Numbered from the stretch's first letter, positions 22,012 through 34,242 are shown. The stretch: DNA of 64,000 nucleotides from Camellia lanceoleosa (GCA_025200525.1 CM045763.1:153952246-154016245); one strand, 5' to 3'. Notes: generated by a model not told the origin, from the sequence alone. A program made the numbers and translations.

Positions 22012-23699
22012 TGTAATATTTTGTTCCAGGTGACCGCTCGAGTGAAGGAAGTGTCACTCAAGCGAAAAAGTGAGGCTCCTAGTATCTCATTCTGCAGACA
22101 ATAGTACTGATTATTGTTGTTCATCGCTTGAACAAAGAAAGTCTTGCTCGAGTGGTCTGCATGAAATCAACAATTTAAAAACGGACATTCTAGATCTTTT
22201 TCTTACTCTTTTTCATTCTATCTTCTTTATCTTCTTCCTCTTTCCGAAAAACCCTAAGTTTCCACCCCAAAGTACTCTTCATTCTCCTAAGATCCAAGTA
22301 GAGATTTTTCTTCTTATCGATTCGATTCTGTTTATTTATTTATTTTTTGCAAAAGATTCTCCTAGAAGCTTGGCCTAATTGCTCATAACTTGAGGTAGGG
22401 TTACTTTTAACCTAGTAGTTCTTTGTTTGGAAGAGGTATTTATGGTATTGTTGTGACTTGAGATTCAATTTGATGATTGAGTTGGATTAAACACTTATCT
22501 AATAAAAAGGAAACATGCCACTCAACTTTTATCAGAATTTTTTGCAAATCTCTTCATGGAATATGTATATTAATGTCAAAGAAATTCCTATATATGAAGA
22601 AGAGGAGGAAACCCCAAATTTGATAAAACCCTAATTTCTAAACTAAGTCGAAAATAGAATTTAGATTGGAATTTTCTGAAATTCTTGGAATGTTGTGAAA
22701 TGTTGTAAATAATAAAGAGATGAAATATATGAATAATGTTATGGTATTGAAATTGAGGCTTGGGAATTGATTCTTCTAAAATGTTATGTTTGTATTTCAT
22801 TTCATATAATGTTGAATATTTGTTGATTGAATGAAAGCTTGTTCAAATGGTAAATTGAGCATAAGTCTGGGTTAAGAGTCGGTTTTGATGATGTTATGCT
22901 ATATTGGTACCCGCATGGGGAGTCAAGGTGCCCAATTGCCTTGTGTCAGCTTATTGCCAGGCGAATGTGGGAAAATACTTTTCGGTGTCCACTAGTCCTT
23001 TCGTATTGTAGTCAGTAAAAGTGAAAAAATGGATGATTTTGGGTGCCCACGTCCTACCGTATAATAGTCAGTAAATATAGGGGTGGTTTTAAATGAAAGT
23101 AACTTGTGTACATGTTTTGGACTATTATAAGGGACTCATGGTGCATTTTCTTCCTAATGTTGATAATGGTTTGGTGTGAGATGGAAATGTGATTTACTAG
23201 TTATTTAATTACTACCCTGATTAGTCATTTTTCTTTCTCTTATTAATTATGTTGTTTAGTTGCAATGGTGCCATGGACTTGTTCAAATGATTAGATACTT
23301 GGTTAAATGTATCCCCACTGGGCGAATAACTCAACCGTATTTGATTTTTCAAGAACCGGTGAGGTACCACTGTCTCAGTGACTTGAAGGCTATACTTTTA
23401 TTTTGTTGAGGAGCTGGATTCAAGAAATTTAATTTTAGAAGTATAGAATTCCATGTCAAATATTGTAAATATGTTTTGTTGTATGAAATGGATACTTGAA
23501 AATCTTTGTATGCCTTAATGGCAAGTCCTTTTGCATAGTCTTCTAACTTATTGAACTTATCCAAGTACATGGATGGTGATTAATGTCTAATCATGGGGAT
23601 TGTACACTTTGAAATTTAAATCAATGAGAAAGAAGACTTTATTGTGGTATGCTATACTTGACTATGGTGTACTCTAGCAAGATATTTCGGGGCGTTACA
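22012..23699 (+). repeat. 3' LTR of the 15-23 kb gypsy element
   Basis: It starts TGTAATATTTTG right after the purine tract and ends GGGGCGTTACA, 1688 bp. The first 150 bases carry CTCGAG-type motifs (CCGCTCGAGTGAAGG, CACTCAAGCG, GCTCGAGTGG). No 5' partner remains in the window, so age and target duplication cannot be read. Confidence 0.87.
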
Positions 23700-24484
23700 A
23701 TAGCAATGGTGGCTTCATAATGGTGGTGATGGTGGTGACAGTGGCAATGATAGTGACAGTGACAATGATAGTGACAGTGATGATGGTAGCAACAATATTG
23801 GTGATAATTGTAGCGATTGTGAGGTTATAATGGTATATGTCGATGCTTGTGTATAAATATTTATAAATTCAATTAGCATTAAATAATTATAAAATTTTAT
23901 GTGAGAAATTCATCATATTTTAAATGACTTTTATCTTATAACCTTAAACAAATGGATTGGATAAAGGGTACTACCTCTTACACCAACACCATCGATTTCA
24001 GCATCACCACTGTTACAACAATTGTCATGCCCTATCACCATTTGAACTCCACTACTATCACTACTCTACCACCACCATAGTCGTTCCCTACACCACTACC
24101 GTCATTGCTACCCCACCTTACCACCATATTCACCTTTACCTCCAAAATTATCGAATTTTAAAATTTCTAAACGAATCAAATATATTTTTGTTAACAAAAT
24201 ACTAGAGTCCAATGGTTAGTTTTATGAGAGAGTAGTTTAGTCATAATATGGTCATTAAAAAATTAGAAGACTTAAGTTAATAATTTTTTTATTTATTTAT
24301 GTTATACTAGTAAAAACTTATAATTAAGGAAATTCTAACAAAATTTTCCTTAAATTAACCATATAACTACAAAAGTAAGAAAATAAAATAAAATCATAGC
24401 TTCTAATTTATTGATAATTCGACTCTGTCCTAACCTCTGTATACTAAATTCAAACCAAATTAAAATTTTTCTGTTACTGACGAA
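23700..24484. other. Low-complexity intergenic DNA
   Basis: 23700-23830 repeats GTGGTGATGG and AGTGACAGTGACAATGATAG. 23975-24130 is the opposite composition, rich in CACCACTACC. The rest is AT-rich with no gene signal. The two skewed stretches are partly complementary but form no clear inverted repeat. Confidence 0.6.
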
Positions 24485-24830
24485 GAATTTGTGACATCAA
24501 AACTTACTCGAATTTATGTTACTTACGCATTTTTGTATTGTTCAAAACTTTTATGAGATGACTTATGAGAAATTTGTGTTCAGTTACGCATTTTTATGAG
24601 ATCACTTACATGAGTTAGGGAAAACTTACCGAATTTTGTGTGATGAAAGTTTTCTCAAATGACTTACTCGAATTTGTGTTACTTACGCATTCTTATGAGA
24701 TCACTTACTTGAGTTTGTGAAAACTTATACATTTTTGTGGTGTTCAAAACTTTTATGAGATGACCTGCGAAAAATTTGTGTTCACTAATGCATTTTTGTG
24801 AAATCACTTACATGAACAATGAACAAAATA
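24485..24830 (+). repeat. Satellite array, segment 1
   Basis: Degenerate copies of ACTTACGCATTTTTGT and GTTCAAAACTTTTATGAGATGAC, with landmarks about 100 bases apart (24538, 24642, 24741). It is the left end of the array that continues at 27085 and 36573. Confidence 0.8.
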
Positions 24831-25928
24831 TCACGTGAATAAACCACCCAATGATGAACAATAGATAACTGCTCTCATGCAAATAAATATAATATAGCCA
24901 CACAATACATGTGTTTATCCAATTTCATACATTTCTAGATACAACATCTAAGTCGAATGGATGTTTTGTAACTAAAATCATACACAAATGTTATGAATTA
25001 TATTGAAAGCCCAGAGGCTTACATCATACACAAAGGGTGTAACCCTTCCAAGAATGGCACACGGCCAATAAATAACATAAATGGCCCATGGCCTACAAAT
25101 AACAGAACCACCCTACACGATTCCGAACACAGCTTCACATATCAATCCACATCCATACATGTAAACTTGAAAAACATTTTCAGCCACATAGGGTGAACAT
25201 AAAGCCCAGTAGAGAATATTTTAAAAACTAAACATGGTCTACTAGCATAAATGATCATGATGCGATACATATATACAATATGCCTAAATGCATTTTCAAA
25301 TCCATCTAATTTCTCAACAAAATCTTTCCTTTCCAATTACCAAAACCTTACGTTTATTCAAAACGTTTTCTGAGTTCAAAACATCTGCTTGATACAAAAT
25401 CCCCTTTTCAAAACCAATCTAGGCATCTCAATACCAACCAGCTAATACGTTGCTAAATCAAATGCAAATACATCGCTAAACAACAGCAAATACATTGCTA
25501 AAACCATTTTCAAAACATCCTGTTCCAAAACGAAAACGATAATAAATAAAATGGGTAAATCTCCAGGGCTAGTGTTCACACGAGTAACTATACAAGTCAG
25601 AAGATCATTTTATCGGTGCTAACCGGAAGGCTCGACACCTACCACGCGGGTTTAGGTCTTTCACCATGGACACAGAAGCCAACTTAATTATGCTTTAACA
25701 CCCCCTCATAGCTTTACCACTTTATTTACTTTTTTTTCCCAATAGCACAATACATGTGATTCAAAATAATGTTTCCCCAAACAATGTAAATGTTCCAAGA
25801 CAAAATATGAGAATTTCCAAAACTTCTTTCCAAACATACGGTTTCAAATTTCAAAAATCCATTACATACTCCATGATATGAATGATTTCAATTTGCCTAA
25901 TGCACATGCAATTTCTAACACACGACAA

Positions 25929-25949
25929 TGCTATCCTCCACCGATAGTC
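25929..25949 (-). other. Conserved LTR hairpin, copy 3
   Basis: On the minus strand: GACTATC, loop GGTGGAG, GATAGCA. Five pairs remain next to the loop and the outer two are lost. Confidence 0.6.
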
Positions 25950-26560
25950 AAAACAATCATCTCTAATGAAATAATTAATAGATAACAATACAGATATATT
26001 TTTCCAAAAGAGTAACAACACCCATTTTCAGAATCCCACAACCATTTCCTTTCCATCTCTTTCCAACCAAACCATTTACCAAAAATCAATCCAACTCCCA
26101 AAATAATATCATTTAGGGTTTTTTTCTACAAATTAGGGTCTCACCACTTTTAAAAATCCATATGCAATTTGTATATCGAAAATAACCGTAGTAACACAAT
26201 TATAGCCCCAAAACCCCCGAATTTCACAAAACCCTCAACCCAAAATAAAATTTCAAAATCAACCAAATGACTACTCAATATAAATAACAAAATACGTCAC
26301 AAATATGCTACCGAATTCATATTGAGTTAAAGAAATAGACCCTACCTCAACTTTGGAAGAGAAGAAAGCAAAAAGGCCATAAAGGCCAACGTCGACGAAA
26401 ACACGAAGCTATTGGATCAAAAGAAAGCCCTTGATGAGATCTACAACCTTTCTCAAAGGACTAAGGGGACAAGATGTCTCTAACCAAGTAGATCTACAGA
26501 TCTATGTGAGAAAAGTTTAGTTTAGAGAGAAAGAGAGAGATTCATGGCTCAAAGAGGGAA

Positions 26561-26561
26561 C

Positions 26562-26596
<35 letters not shown>
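26561..26596. repeat. CA microsatellite
   Basis: About 17 CA units, one interrupted by CG near its start. It lies near the presumed leader end of the LTR. Confidence 0.95.
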
Positions 26597-26599
<3 letters not shown>

Positions 26600-26744
26600 A
26601 AAAGAAAATGAATGAGGAAAGTGTGTTTGAGGTCTATTTATAGTGGTAAAACAATAGCCCTAAAGTCAATGAAAAGAATAAGTCAAGAACCCCTAAAAGT
26701 AGGGCCCAAACCGAACCCAAAATTCAGGAAATAAGTTGCAGGGG

Positions 26745-26935
26745 TTGACACCCAAGGCAGTGGTGTCGACCTTCAATAAGAAATGCTGAGACACTTATGT
26801 TTGCAGCAAACAAGGGAGTCGACCCCTGAACCCATGGTGTCAACCCCAAAAACCAGTAAAGACACCAAGAGTAAGACATCAAGGTGGTGTCGACCCCAAG
26901 AACCCATGGTGCCGACCCCAGAAGCAAAACCAAAC
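26745..26935 (-). repeat. Cluster of GGTGTCGACCCC motifs in LTR U3
   Basis: On the plus strand GTTGACACCC, GGTGTCGACC, GAGTCGACCCC, GGTGTCAACCCC, GGTGTCGACCCC and GGTGCCGACCCC recur, several followed by AACCCATGGT. The core GTCGAC is palindromic. Its place in the LTR equals that of the CTCGAG clusters elsewhere. Confidence 0.7.
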
Positions 26936-27084
26936 ATGAAAGGGAAGAAGAACAATCGCTACAGATGTGGTTTCCTGGATTTAAAAGCAATAAATGGATC
27001 GAGTCTAAATCAAGATTGCTATGCATTGCGAAAAGTGTTGAAATTGTCAACAATGAAAATTGGACGTTAGTGATGCAATTATTT

Positions 27085-27262
27085 TCTTCCTGGACTAAAT
27101 TGTTGTCAAAGAAAATACACCTTTTCAGACAAAAGTATGCAATTTTGTGAAATAAAAGTGTTCTCCAAAGACTTACTTGTATTTTTTGGAAATTCACTTA
27201 CATAAGTCGCGAAAACTTACGCCATTTTATGAAATTAAAGTATTCTCTACAGACTTACTCAT
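27085..27262 (+). repeat. Satellite array, segment 2
   Basis: It carries the words AAAAGTGTTCTCCAAAGACTTACT and TTCACTTACATAAGT of the higher-order zone that continues right of the gypsy element at 36573. The shared TSD tattt shows that segments 2 and 3 were contiguous. Confidence 0.85.
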
Positions 27263-27266
27263 ATTT

Positions 27267-29569
27267 TGTAACAACCCTAACTCTATTCTAATCATGCTTG
27301 CATATATTACATGATCTTGTCTTAATATGTTGCGGTTGCAAGCCTTGATTTGTTTTGCTTAAGCGTTTCTTGCATGTTTTGTCCCTTGTCTGGTGTGCGT
27401 TTGGCCGAGGTCATCTTAAGCCTAGGTTACACCCGTGGACCTATTGCACCTAGGATCACCTTGAAACCACTTTGGTTGGCCTCTACCTCCACCCTGGTAT
27501 ATTGGCCGAGATGTCATCATCTAGGCCGAGGTGTTCATCACCAAGCCCGAGATGTGTATTATCTAGGCTGAGATGCTGTGCTTGCACCTAGTGACCTTGT
27601 TCCTAGATGGGTATGACCTAGACCGAGGTGTGGCACATCTAGGCCGAGGTGTGGCACAGCTTAGTCAAGTGTCATCCTTCCAAGCCGATGTCATTGTTCC
27701 CTCTACTTGCCGAAGCCTTGTCCTAGCCGAGATCATTGAATTGCCGGAGTGCCCATGTCGTTTAGCTTGTTGAACACACTTTGTCATAGCTTTGTCTAGT
27801 CAATCAGTCACCTTTTTGAGGTGACCCAATCCGGTAGCGCCACGTGTCCGAGCTGAGGGTTAAGTCAGCCGACAGACCTAGAAACATATCATTTTGTATC
27901 AAATCTTGCCTTTTAGAAAGAGAAGCTCTAGGAGGAGAGGAAGAATAAGTTCTTGAGAGAAGAGTAGACTTCCAAGCTTGATCTTTGTTGTTTGAGCCGT
28001 TAGATTCGTGTCTTAAGGTTAGAATCTTAACCTACTCTTGTTGTTCTTATTGATCATCTAGCTGCATTGCATGATCGAACCTGTTTTGCACGCCATGCAT
28101 TGATTTAAAGTTGATTTCAGAAAGAGAAAATAATGTTCATATGTTCTTCATGAAAAGTCTTGTTTTGATCCGAAAGTTTATATCAAGAATCATGTTTTTG
28201 TGTTTGTTCTCGTAAGATCTTCAAATATGGGTACCCCGGGTCCATGTTTTTGAACTCATAGCATGAAATCCCAGATTTTGTAATAGCAAGTTATGATCTT
28301 TGCATTCATCTTCTTCATGTTCATGTTTTTCATGTTCGTCATGTTCTTTAAGAAACGGAAACCCAGATTTTCCTGACTTCATTCCCTTGAATGTGGCCCT
28401 CGGGACCACACCTCGGCAAGGAGGTGTGGGACCTCGGCCAAGACATGGTTGGTGCCCAGCATCTTTTCCCGATGTGAGAAATAGTGTTTTGCTTTGGTTT
28501 GCCTTGACTCTGAAAAGAATGCCGAGGTCATTTGCATTCATGTAAAGCTTGTTTGAAAATGCATTCAGTACACTTTGTTATGTGCTTGTAGGCCTTGGAT
28601 CCTTGCTTGAAACCCCGACGTTTGCAGAACTAGGTGAGTGGTATTTTTAATAAAGCTATGTTATAATGTTTTGATGAGCTTTGCCTTGCTTTATTTTGAA
28701 AAGTATTTGTTGAGCATGAATGACTGTCCCTATTTTGGTGTGTCGAGTATTAGCTTTGGTTTTAATGGAACCCTTGACAGTCCGTACGTGCTAGGGGACT
28801 ATAAGCATTTGTAGCACAATCCTTAACAGTCCGTACGTGCTAGGGGACTATAAGCATTTGTAGCACAACCCTTGACAGTCCGTACGTGCTAGGGGACTAT
28901 AAGCATTTGTAACACAACCCTTGATAGTCCGTACGTGCTAGGGGACTATAAGCATTTGTAGCACAACCTTGTAAATGTCATCCCTCGAACTTGAAAGCCT
29001 TGGAAGACTTTGATTGATGAAGCTTGAAAGATTTGTTGAATGAACTTGATTTGTCCCATGTTTTGTTACAACTAGGATTATGTACCGTTTTGTTAAAGAT
29101 CTCGGGTGGTATTCATGCAAACCGTTTATTACTCGTACCATTCACTGAGTATCCAAGCTCACCCTCTCTATATATATGTAGGTTATGAGCAGGACGGCGG
29201 CGACGCCTAGATGTGTTTTGCCGATGTGTTTCGGATTCGTGTTTTGCAACATCTTGAAGATCATGCTTCTTGACTTGTAGTTAAATTCTTTTGTATATGT
29301 CGGCTTGAGAAGCCTTTTGGTCAAGATGTAACTTGTATTCTATTTTGCTTATATTCAAGTTGTAAAGCTATGTAAAGAGTATGCCATTTCATTTGACTTA
29401 TGCACAGCTCTTATGGACTAATTAGATTTGTATATATATTGCTTCCGCACAGGTTAGCCCCATATGTAATACTCTGGTTGTGTGTGAATTTTGAAAGTTG
29501 GCCTTCGGTAATCTCGGGTTACTGGCCATCACGACACCATTCTACTAGGGGCGGGATGGGGTTGTGACA
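27267..29569 (+). repeat. 5' LTR of the complete gypsy element
   Basis: It begins TGTAACAACCC and ends GGGTTGTGACA. It contains a cluster of GGCCGAGGTGT-type motifs (27410-27740), four 49-bp tandem repeats (28772-28967) and a TATATATATGTAGG stretch near 29169. It lacks the hairpin and box shared by the other LTRs, supporting a separate subfamily. Confidence 0.97.
28772..28967 (+). repeat. 49-bp tandem repeat, four copies, 5' LTR
   Basis: Copies start at 28772, 28821, 28870 and 28919. Each contains CCGTACGTGCTAGGGG and ends GTAGCAC. GTGCTA and TAGCAC in each unit can pair as a six-base stem. In copy 3 the second arm is changed to TAACAC. Confidence 0.95.
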
Positions 29570-29572
29570 GAT

Positions 29573-29584
29573 TGGTATCAGAGC
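29573..29584 (+). other. Primer-binding site (initiator Met tRNA type)
   Basis: TGGTATCAGAGC, a perfect match to the common plant retrotransposon primer site, three bases after the 5' LTR. Confidence 0.95.
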
Positions 29585-29782
29585 ACAAGTTCCTTAAAGT
29601 ACGTTATTCACACACTTTGAGTCCTAAAGAGCATAGGAGTTCCCTTAGAAATTTGTTAGGATTACATCATGTTGGTTGCTACTTGACAATGTGTGCATCA
29701 TCTCGGCGTGATCATTTGTTATTTGCATGCATATTGTTTGATGGTTTTGTTTTAAAGTCACATTTTGCATACTCTTAGCGTC

Positions 29783-32700
29783 ATGAGAAGAGGTAGACCT
29801 CCAGTTGGCCGAGATCATGCCGAGGACAGATTGGACAGATTAGAAAGGTTGGTCGAAGGTTTGGTTCGTGAGTTGCGACAACCTAGGCCACAAGACACTA
29901 GTACTACTTCTACCCCGGCCTAGCAGACAAACGGCCGACATGCAGTTCCACCTCCACCCCCTCCAGTGCCGCAAGTGCCTCCACAGCAAGCTTTGTACGG
30001 GGACGGCACCATAGCCCTGATCCGACAGTTTAAGAAAATGAAACCGCCGAGATTCTCTGGGGGTATTGAACTGATGAAAGCCGAAGCATAGGTTTTGGAA
30101 ATGGAGAAGTTATTTGAGATTTTTCCCAGCACCGACGCTCAGAAGGTGTCATTAGCAGCATTCACGTTGGACGACGACGCACGAAGATGGTGGATGATGA
30201 CCAGGGAAGGTAACCTAGGGTTGACTTGGGCTAGATTTTTGGAACTGTTCTACAACAAGCATTTTCCCCTTAGTGTCCGAGATCGCAAGACCACAGAGTT
30301 CCAGACTCTAACACAAGGCGACAAGGCAGTGGCAGAATACGACCGTGCTTTTACTGAGTTGCCGAGATATGCGCCTCACATGGTCGATGATGAATACAGA
30401 AAAGCCAGGAAGTTTGAAAGTGGGCTTCGTGGGCCAATACAAGATCAAGTTAACATGCTCAACATGCCGACCTACGCCAGAGTATTGGATAAGGCCATCC
30501 TTACAGAAGCTAATTTGAACTGATATCAGAATTCTGGAGAGAGCCAGAGGAAGAGACAGAACTATGACACTCACCGAGTTCCGTTTAACGCCAATAAGAA
30601 AGCGAATGTGAGCAGCTCCAGCAACTCGAACCAGGAAGGTAATGCTAAGCCGACGTGTGCAAGTTGTGGGAAACCGCATTCTGGAGTTTGCCGTTGGGCA
30701 TCAGGAGCCTGTTTCGAATGTGGCGAAATGGGTCATCACGTGAAAGATTGTCCGAAGGCAAGGACTGATGATGGTAAGAAGAATGAGAGTACCACGGGAT
30801 CTGCACAAAGAAATAACACCGGGAGACGCCAGACGAGACAGGGCAGAGTTTTTGCATTGGTACCAGGAGACACTCAGAATGCTGAGATAGTAGTGTCAGG
30901 TATACTCTCAATCTGCTCTCAAGATGCATACATATTGATTGATTCGAGCTCTACACATTTATTCGTATCTGTTAAATTTGCCGAGAAGTTGAATAGACCA
31001 CTAGAACCCCTTGATTATGTGCTATCTGTATCTACTCCATCCGGGAAAACTATGATTGTTGCATCCATTTATAGGGCGTGTGTTGTTGTGATTGAGGGTG
31101 TAGAATTATCAGTTGATTTGATGCTGTTAAGCATGACTCACTTTGATGTCCTATTGGGGATGGATTGGTTAGTAGCAAATCATGCATCCATTAATTGTGT
31201 TTCCAAGAGTGTCACACTGAAACCCCCAAACCAAGCCGAGGTTATTTTCCAGGGTAAAGGAGTAGTATCCCCACCTTACTTGATCTTGTCCATGAAAGCC
31301 TATAAGCTAATTCAAAAAGGGTGTCAGGGCTACCTGTGTAGTATACTAAGTGATCAGAATGGAAACGTTAATTTAGCCGACATCCCAGTTGTTAATGAAT
31401 TCCCTGACGTCTTTCCAAATGATTTGCCTGGCCACTTAGTCGATAGAGAAATAGAATTTACCGTTGACATCATGTCGGGAACGCAGTCTATCTCCAAAAC
31501 ACCCTATAGAATGGCTCCAGTTGAACTTAAGGAACTGAAACTACAATTACAAGAATTGTTGGATAAGGGATTCATTAGGCCGAGCACTTCACCATGGGGA
31601 GCGCCCGTTCTATTTGTTAAGAAAAAGGATGGCACACTTCACCTTTGCATTGATTACAGAGAACTTAACAAGGTAACCATTAAGAATAAGTACCCGTTGC
31701 CTAGGATTGATGATTTGCTTGATCAACTACAAGGAGCACGAGTCTTTTCAAAAATTGACCTTAGGTCGGGCTAGCATCAGCTTAAGGTTAAATCCGAGGA
31801 TGTTGAGAAGACTGCTTTTCGGACAAGATATGGTCACTATGAATTCCTAGTAATGCCTTTTGGAGTGACTAATACGCCTGCAGCATTCATGGATTTGATG
31901 AACAGAGTCTTTAAGCCGTATCTAGATGAGTTCGTGGTTGTTTTTATTGATGATATATTGATCTATTCCAAGAGTACAAATGAGCACGAGAATCATCTGA
32001 GACTTGCCCTACAAACCTTGAGGGACAGGAAGTTGTATGCTAAGTTGAGCAAGTGTGAGTTCTGGCTTTTCAGCATTTCATTTTTGGGGCATGTAATTAA
32101 CGAGGAGGGTATCTCAGTTGATCCCAGTAAGATTGAAGCCATTGTGAATTGGCCGACGCCGACCAATGTGTCCGAGGTTCCTAGTTTTCTGGGTTTGGCG
32201 AGTTATTACAGAAAGTTCGTGAAGGATTTCTCAAGGATTGCAATTCCATTGACACAACTAACTAAGAAGGGGACGGCATATGAATGGACCGATGATAGAG
32301 AGTTAGCTTTCCAAGAGTTAAAGACGAGGTTAGTCATAACACCAGTTCTTGTCTTACCATCAAGTAATGAGGAATTCCAAATCTATAGTGATGCTTCACA
32401 TAGGGGTTTGGGTTGTGTATTAATGCAAGGCGGCAATCTTATAGCGTACGCATCTCGTCAGTTGAAACCTCACAAAAGGAATTACCCTACCCAGGACCTA
32501 GAACTAGCAGCCGTGGTCATTGCTTTGAAGATTTGGCATCATTACTTGTACGGAGCTTCTTGTCAGGTTTTCACAGATCACCAGAGTTTAAAGTATTTGT
32601 TCACCCAGAGGGAGTTGAATATGAGACAAAGAAGATGGCTTGAATTGTTGAAAGACTACGACATGCAAATTCAGTATCATCTAGGTAAAGCCAACATAGT

Positions 32701-34231
32701 AGCCGACGCGTTGAGTAGAAAGCTAGTTGGAAATTTGGCATGTCTAGCAATGATTTCAGTGGAGCCAACTATTATCGAGGAAATAAAGGCGAGACAGATG
32801 GAAGATAAATTCTTCAAGAAAGTAGCCGATGAGATTATCACCAATCCAAGGTCAGGGTACACCATTGAGAATGAAGTGCTGAAATTTGAAGGAAGATTGT
32901 GCGTGGCCGACGTCCCAGAGTTAAAAAGGAAATTTTTGCAAGAATCCTATGGTTCCAGATTTACTGTTCATCCAGGAAATACCAAGATGTACCAAGATAT
33001 GAAACAAATTTTCTGGTGGCCGAACATGAAGAGAGAGGTAGCAGAGTTTGTATCCCAATGTCTGTATTGCCAGCAAGTGAAAGCAGAACATCAAAGACCA
33101 GTAGGATTTCTTCAACCTTTGCCAATTCCTGAGTGGAAATGGGAGCACATCTCCATGGATTTTGTTGTTGGTTTGCCGAGGACGCAGAAGGGTATGAACT
33201 CGATTTGGGTTATCGTTGACAGATTAACTAAGTCAACATACTTCTTGCCTGTTTAGACTACATTCAATGCTGACCGACTTGCTGTATTATATATGGATGA
33301 GATTGTGAGACTTCATGGGGTGCCGATGTCCATTGTGTCAGAACGAGATCCGAAGTTTGTTTCTAGATTTTGGCAGAGTCTACAAAGAGCCTTGGGAACC
33401 GAGTTGAAGTTTAGCACAGCTTTTCACCCCCAAACCAATGGGCAGACAGAAAGAATGGTTCAGACGCTCGAAGATATGCTAAGACTATGTGTGTTAGATT
33501 TCAAGGGAAGTTGGGAAGTACATCTACCGTTAGTAGAATTCGCTTACAACAACAGCTATCAAGCTAGCATTGGCATGGCGCCGTACGAAGCTTTGTATGG
33601 AAGGAAGTGCAGATCGCCGATATGTTGGACTGAAGTGGGAGATAAAGCTTTGATTGGTCCCGAGCTAGTTCAAGTTACAACCGAGAATACTAAGCTCATT
33701 CGACAAAGGATCAAAACTGCTCAGAGTCGACAGAAGAGTTATGCTGACCAGAGAAGAAGAGAGTTGGAATTTGAAGTTGGGAATCATGTATTCCTGAAGG
33801 TTTCGCCAATGAAAGGAGTTTCCAGATTTGGGAAGAAAGGTAAGTTAGCACCTCGTTACATCAGGCCATTTGAAATACTTGAGAAAGTTAACCCAGCTGC
33901 CTATAGACTTGCTTTACCACCAGAACTAAGTCAAGTTCACAATGTGCTCCATATTTCGATGTTAAGGAAGTATATTCGGGATCCACTGCATGTAATTGAT
34001 TATTCCGAGATTGTGGTTAACGAAGATTTAGGCTACGAAGAGATGTCGATGAGAATTATTGATAGACAAGTGAAACAATTGAGGAACAAATCTATACCAA
34101 TGGTGAAAATTGAATGGAAAGAGCATTACGGCAAGGATGCTACATGGGAAATGGAAGAAGAAATGAAAATCCGCTATCTAGGGTCATTTGTAGAGCAAGG
34201 TAATTTAAGTTTGGGGACCAAACTTCTTTAA
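29783..34231 (+). pseudogene. Gag-pol polyprotein of the complete gypsy element, five in-frame stops
   Basis: A single frame of 1483 codons from ATG 29783 to TAA 34229-34231. Order: gag (capsid to about residue 245), zinc knuckle [14 protein letters not shown] (about residue 310), protease (LIDSSSTH near 387), RT (FIDDILIYS near 723), RNase H ([11 protein letters not shown] near 870), integrase zinc region (about 1054-1100), catalytic core (VDRLTKS near 1146) and a C-terminal chromodomain (about 1413-1470). In-frame stops are TAG 29921, TAG 30089, TGA 30521, TAG 31772 and TAG 33254, and no frameshift is seen. Further damage: the protease DS/TG triad reads DSS, a zinc-binding histidine of integrase reads tyrosine, and the usual SDRD reads SERD. 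Both RT aspartates are intact. Confidence 0.96.
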
Positions 34232-34242
34232 GGAGGGTAGGA
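34231..34242 (+). other. Polypurine tract
   Basis: AGGAGGGTAGGA abuts the 3' LTR start TGTAACAACC. It overlaps the last base of the gag-pol stop codon. Confidence 0.85.

Larger units (their letters stand above)
15211..23699 (+). mobile_element. Ty3/gypsy chromovirus, 5'-truncated, decayed, split by a solo LTR
   Basis: Order: gag, protease, RT, RNase H, integrase with chromodomain-like tail, polypurine tract (21998) and a 3' LTR (22012-23699). There is no 5' LTR or primer site. The left end is fused to a truncated copia LTR, so an old rearrangement removed both. A solo LTR (19356-21233) interrupts the integrase. Catalytic residues are lost in RT and integrase. It is the most degraded of the four gypsy gag-pol copies. 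The lineage is chromovirus, judged from the C-terminal IRILD/TIPLVKVLW-type tail. Confidence 0.9.
24965..26963 (-). mobile_element. Solo LTR in the satellite, minus orientation
   Basis: On the minus strand it begins TGTAGCGATTG, like the LTR ending at 43512 (TGTAGCGATCC). The motif gatgt stands at 26964-26968 and at 24960-24964, a likely target duplication, although the left end then reads TTTGTAAC, two bases more than the expected TGTAAC. It holds the conserved box (25568-25672), the hairpin (25929-25949), a CA microsatellite (26561-26596) and a GTCGAC-motif cluster (26745-26935). Confidence 0.82.

Noticed and set aside
27350..27773. Open frames through the GGCCGAG array, repeated at 34346-34770
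   Set aside because: They are shadows of a repetitive U3 segment. The frames differ between the two LTRs.
28221..28545. Overlapping frames on both strands in the LTR, also at 35290-35553
   Set aside because: They are inside LTR sequence, differ between the LTR copies, and have no domain.
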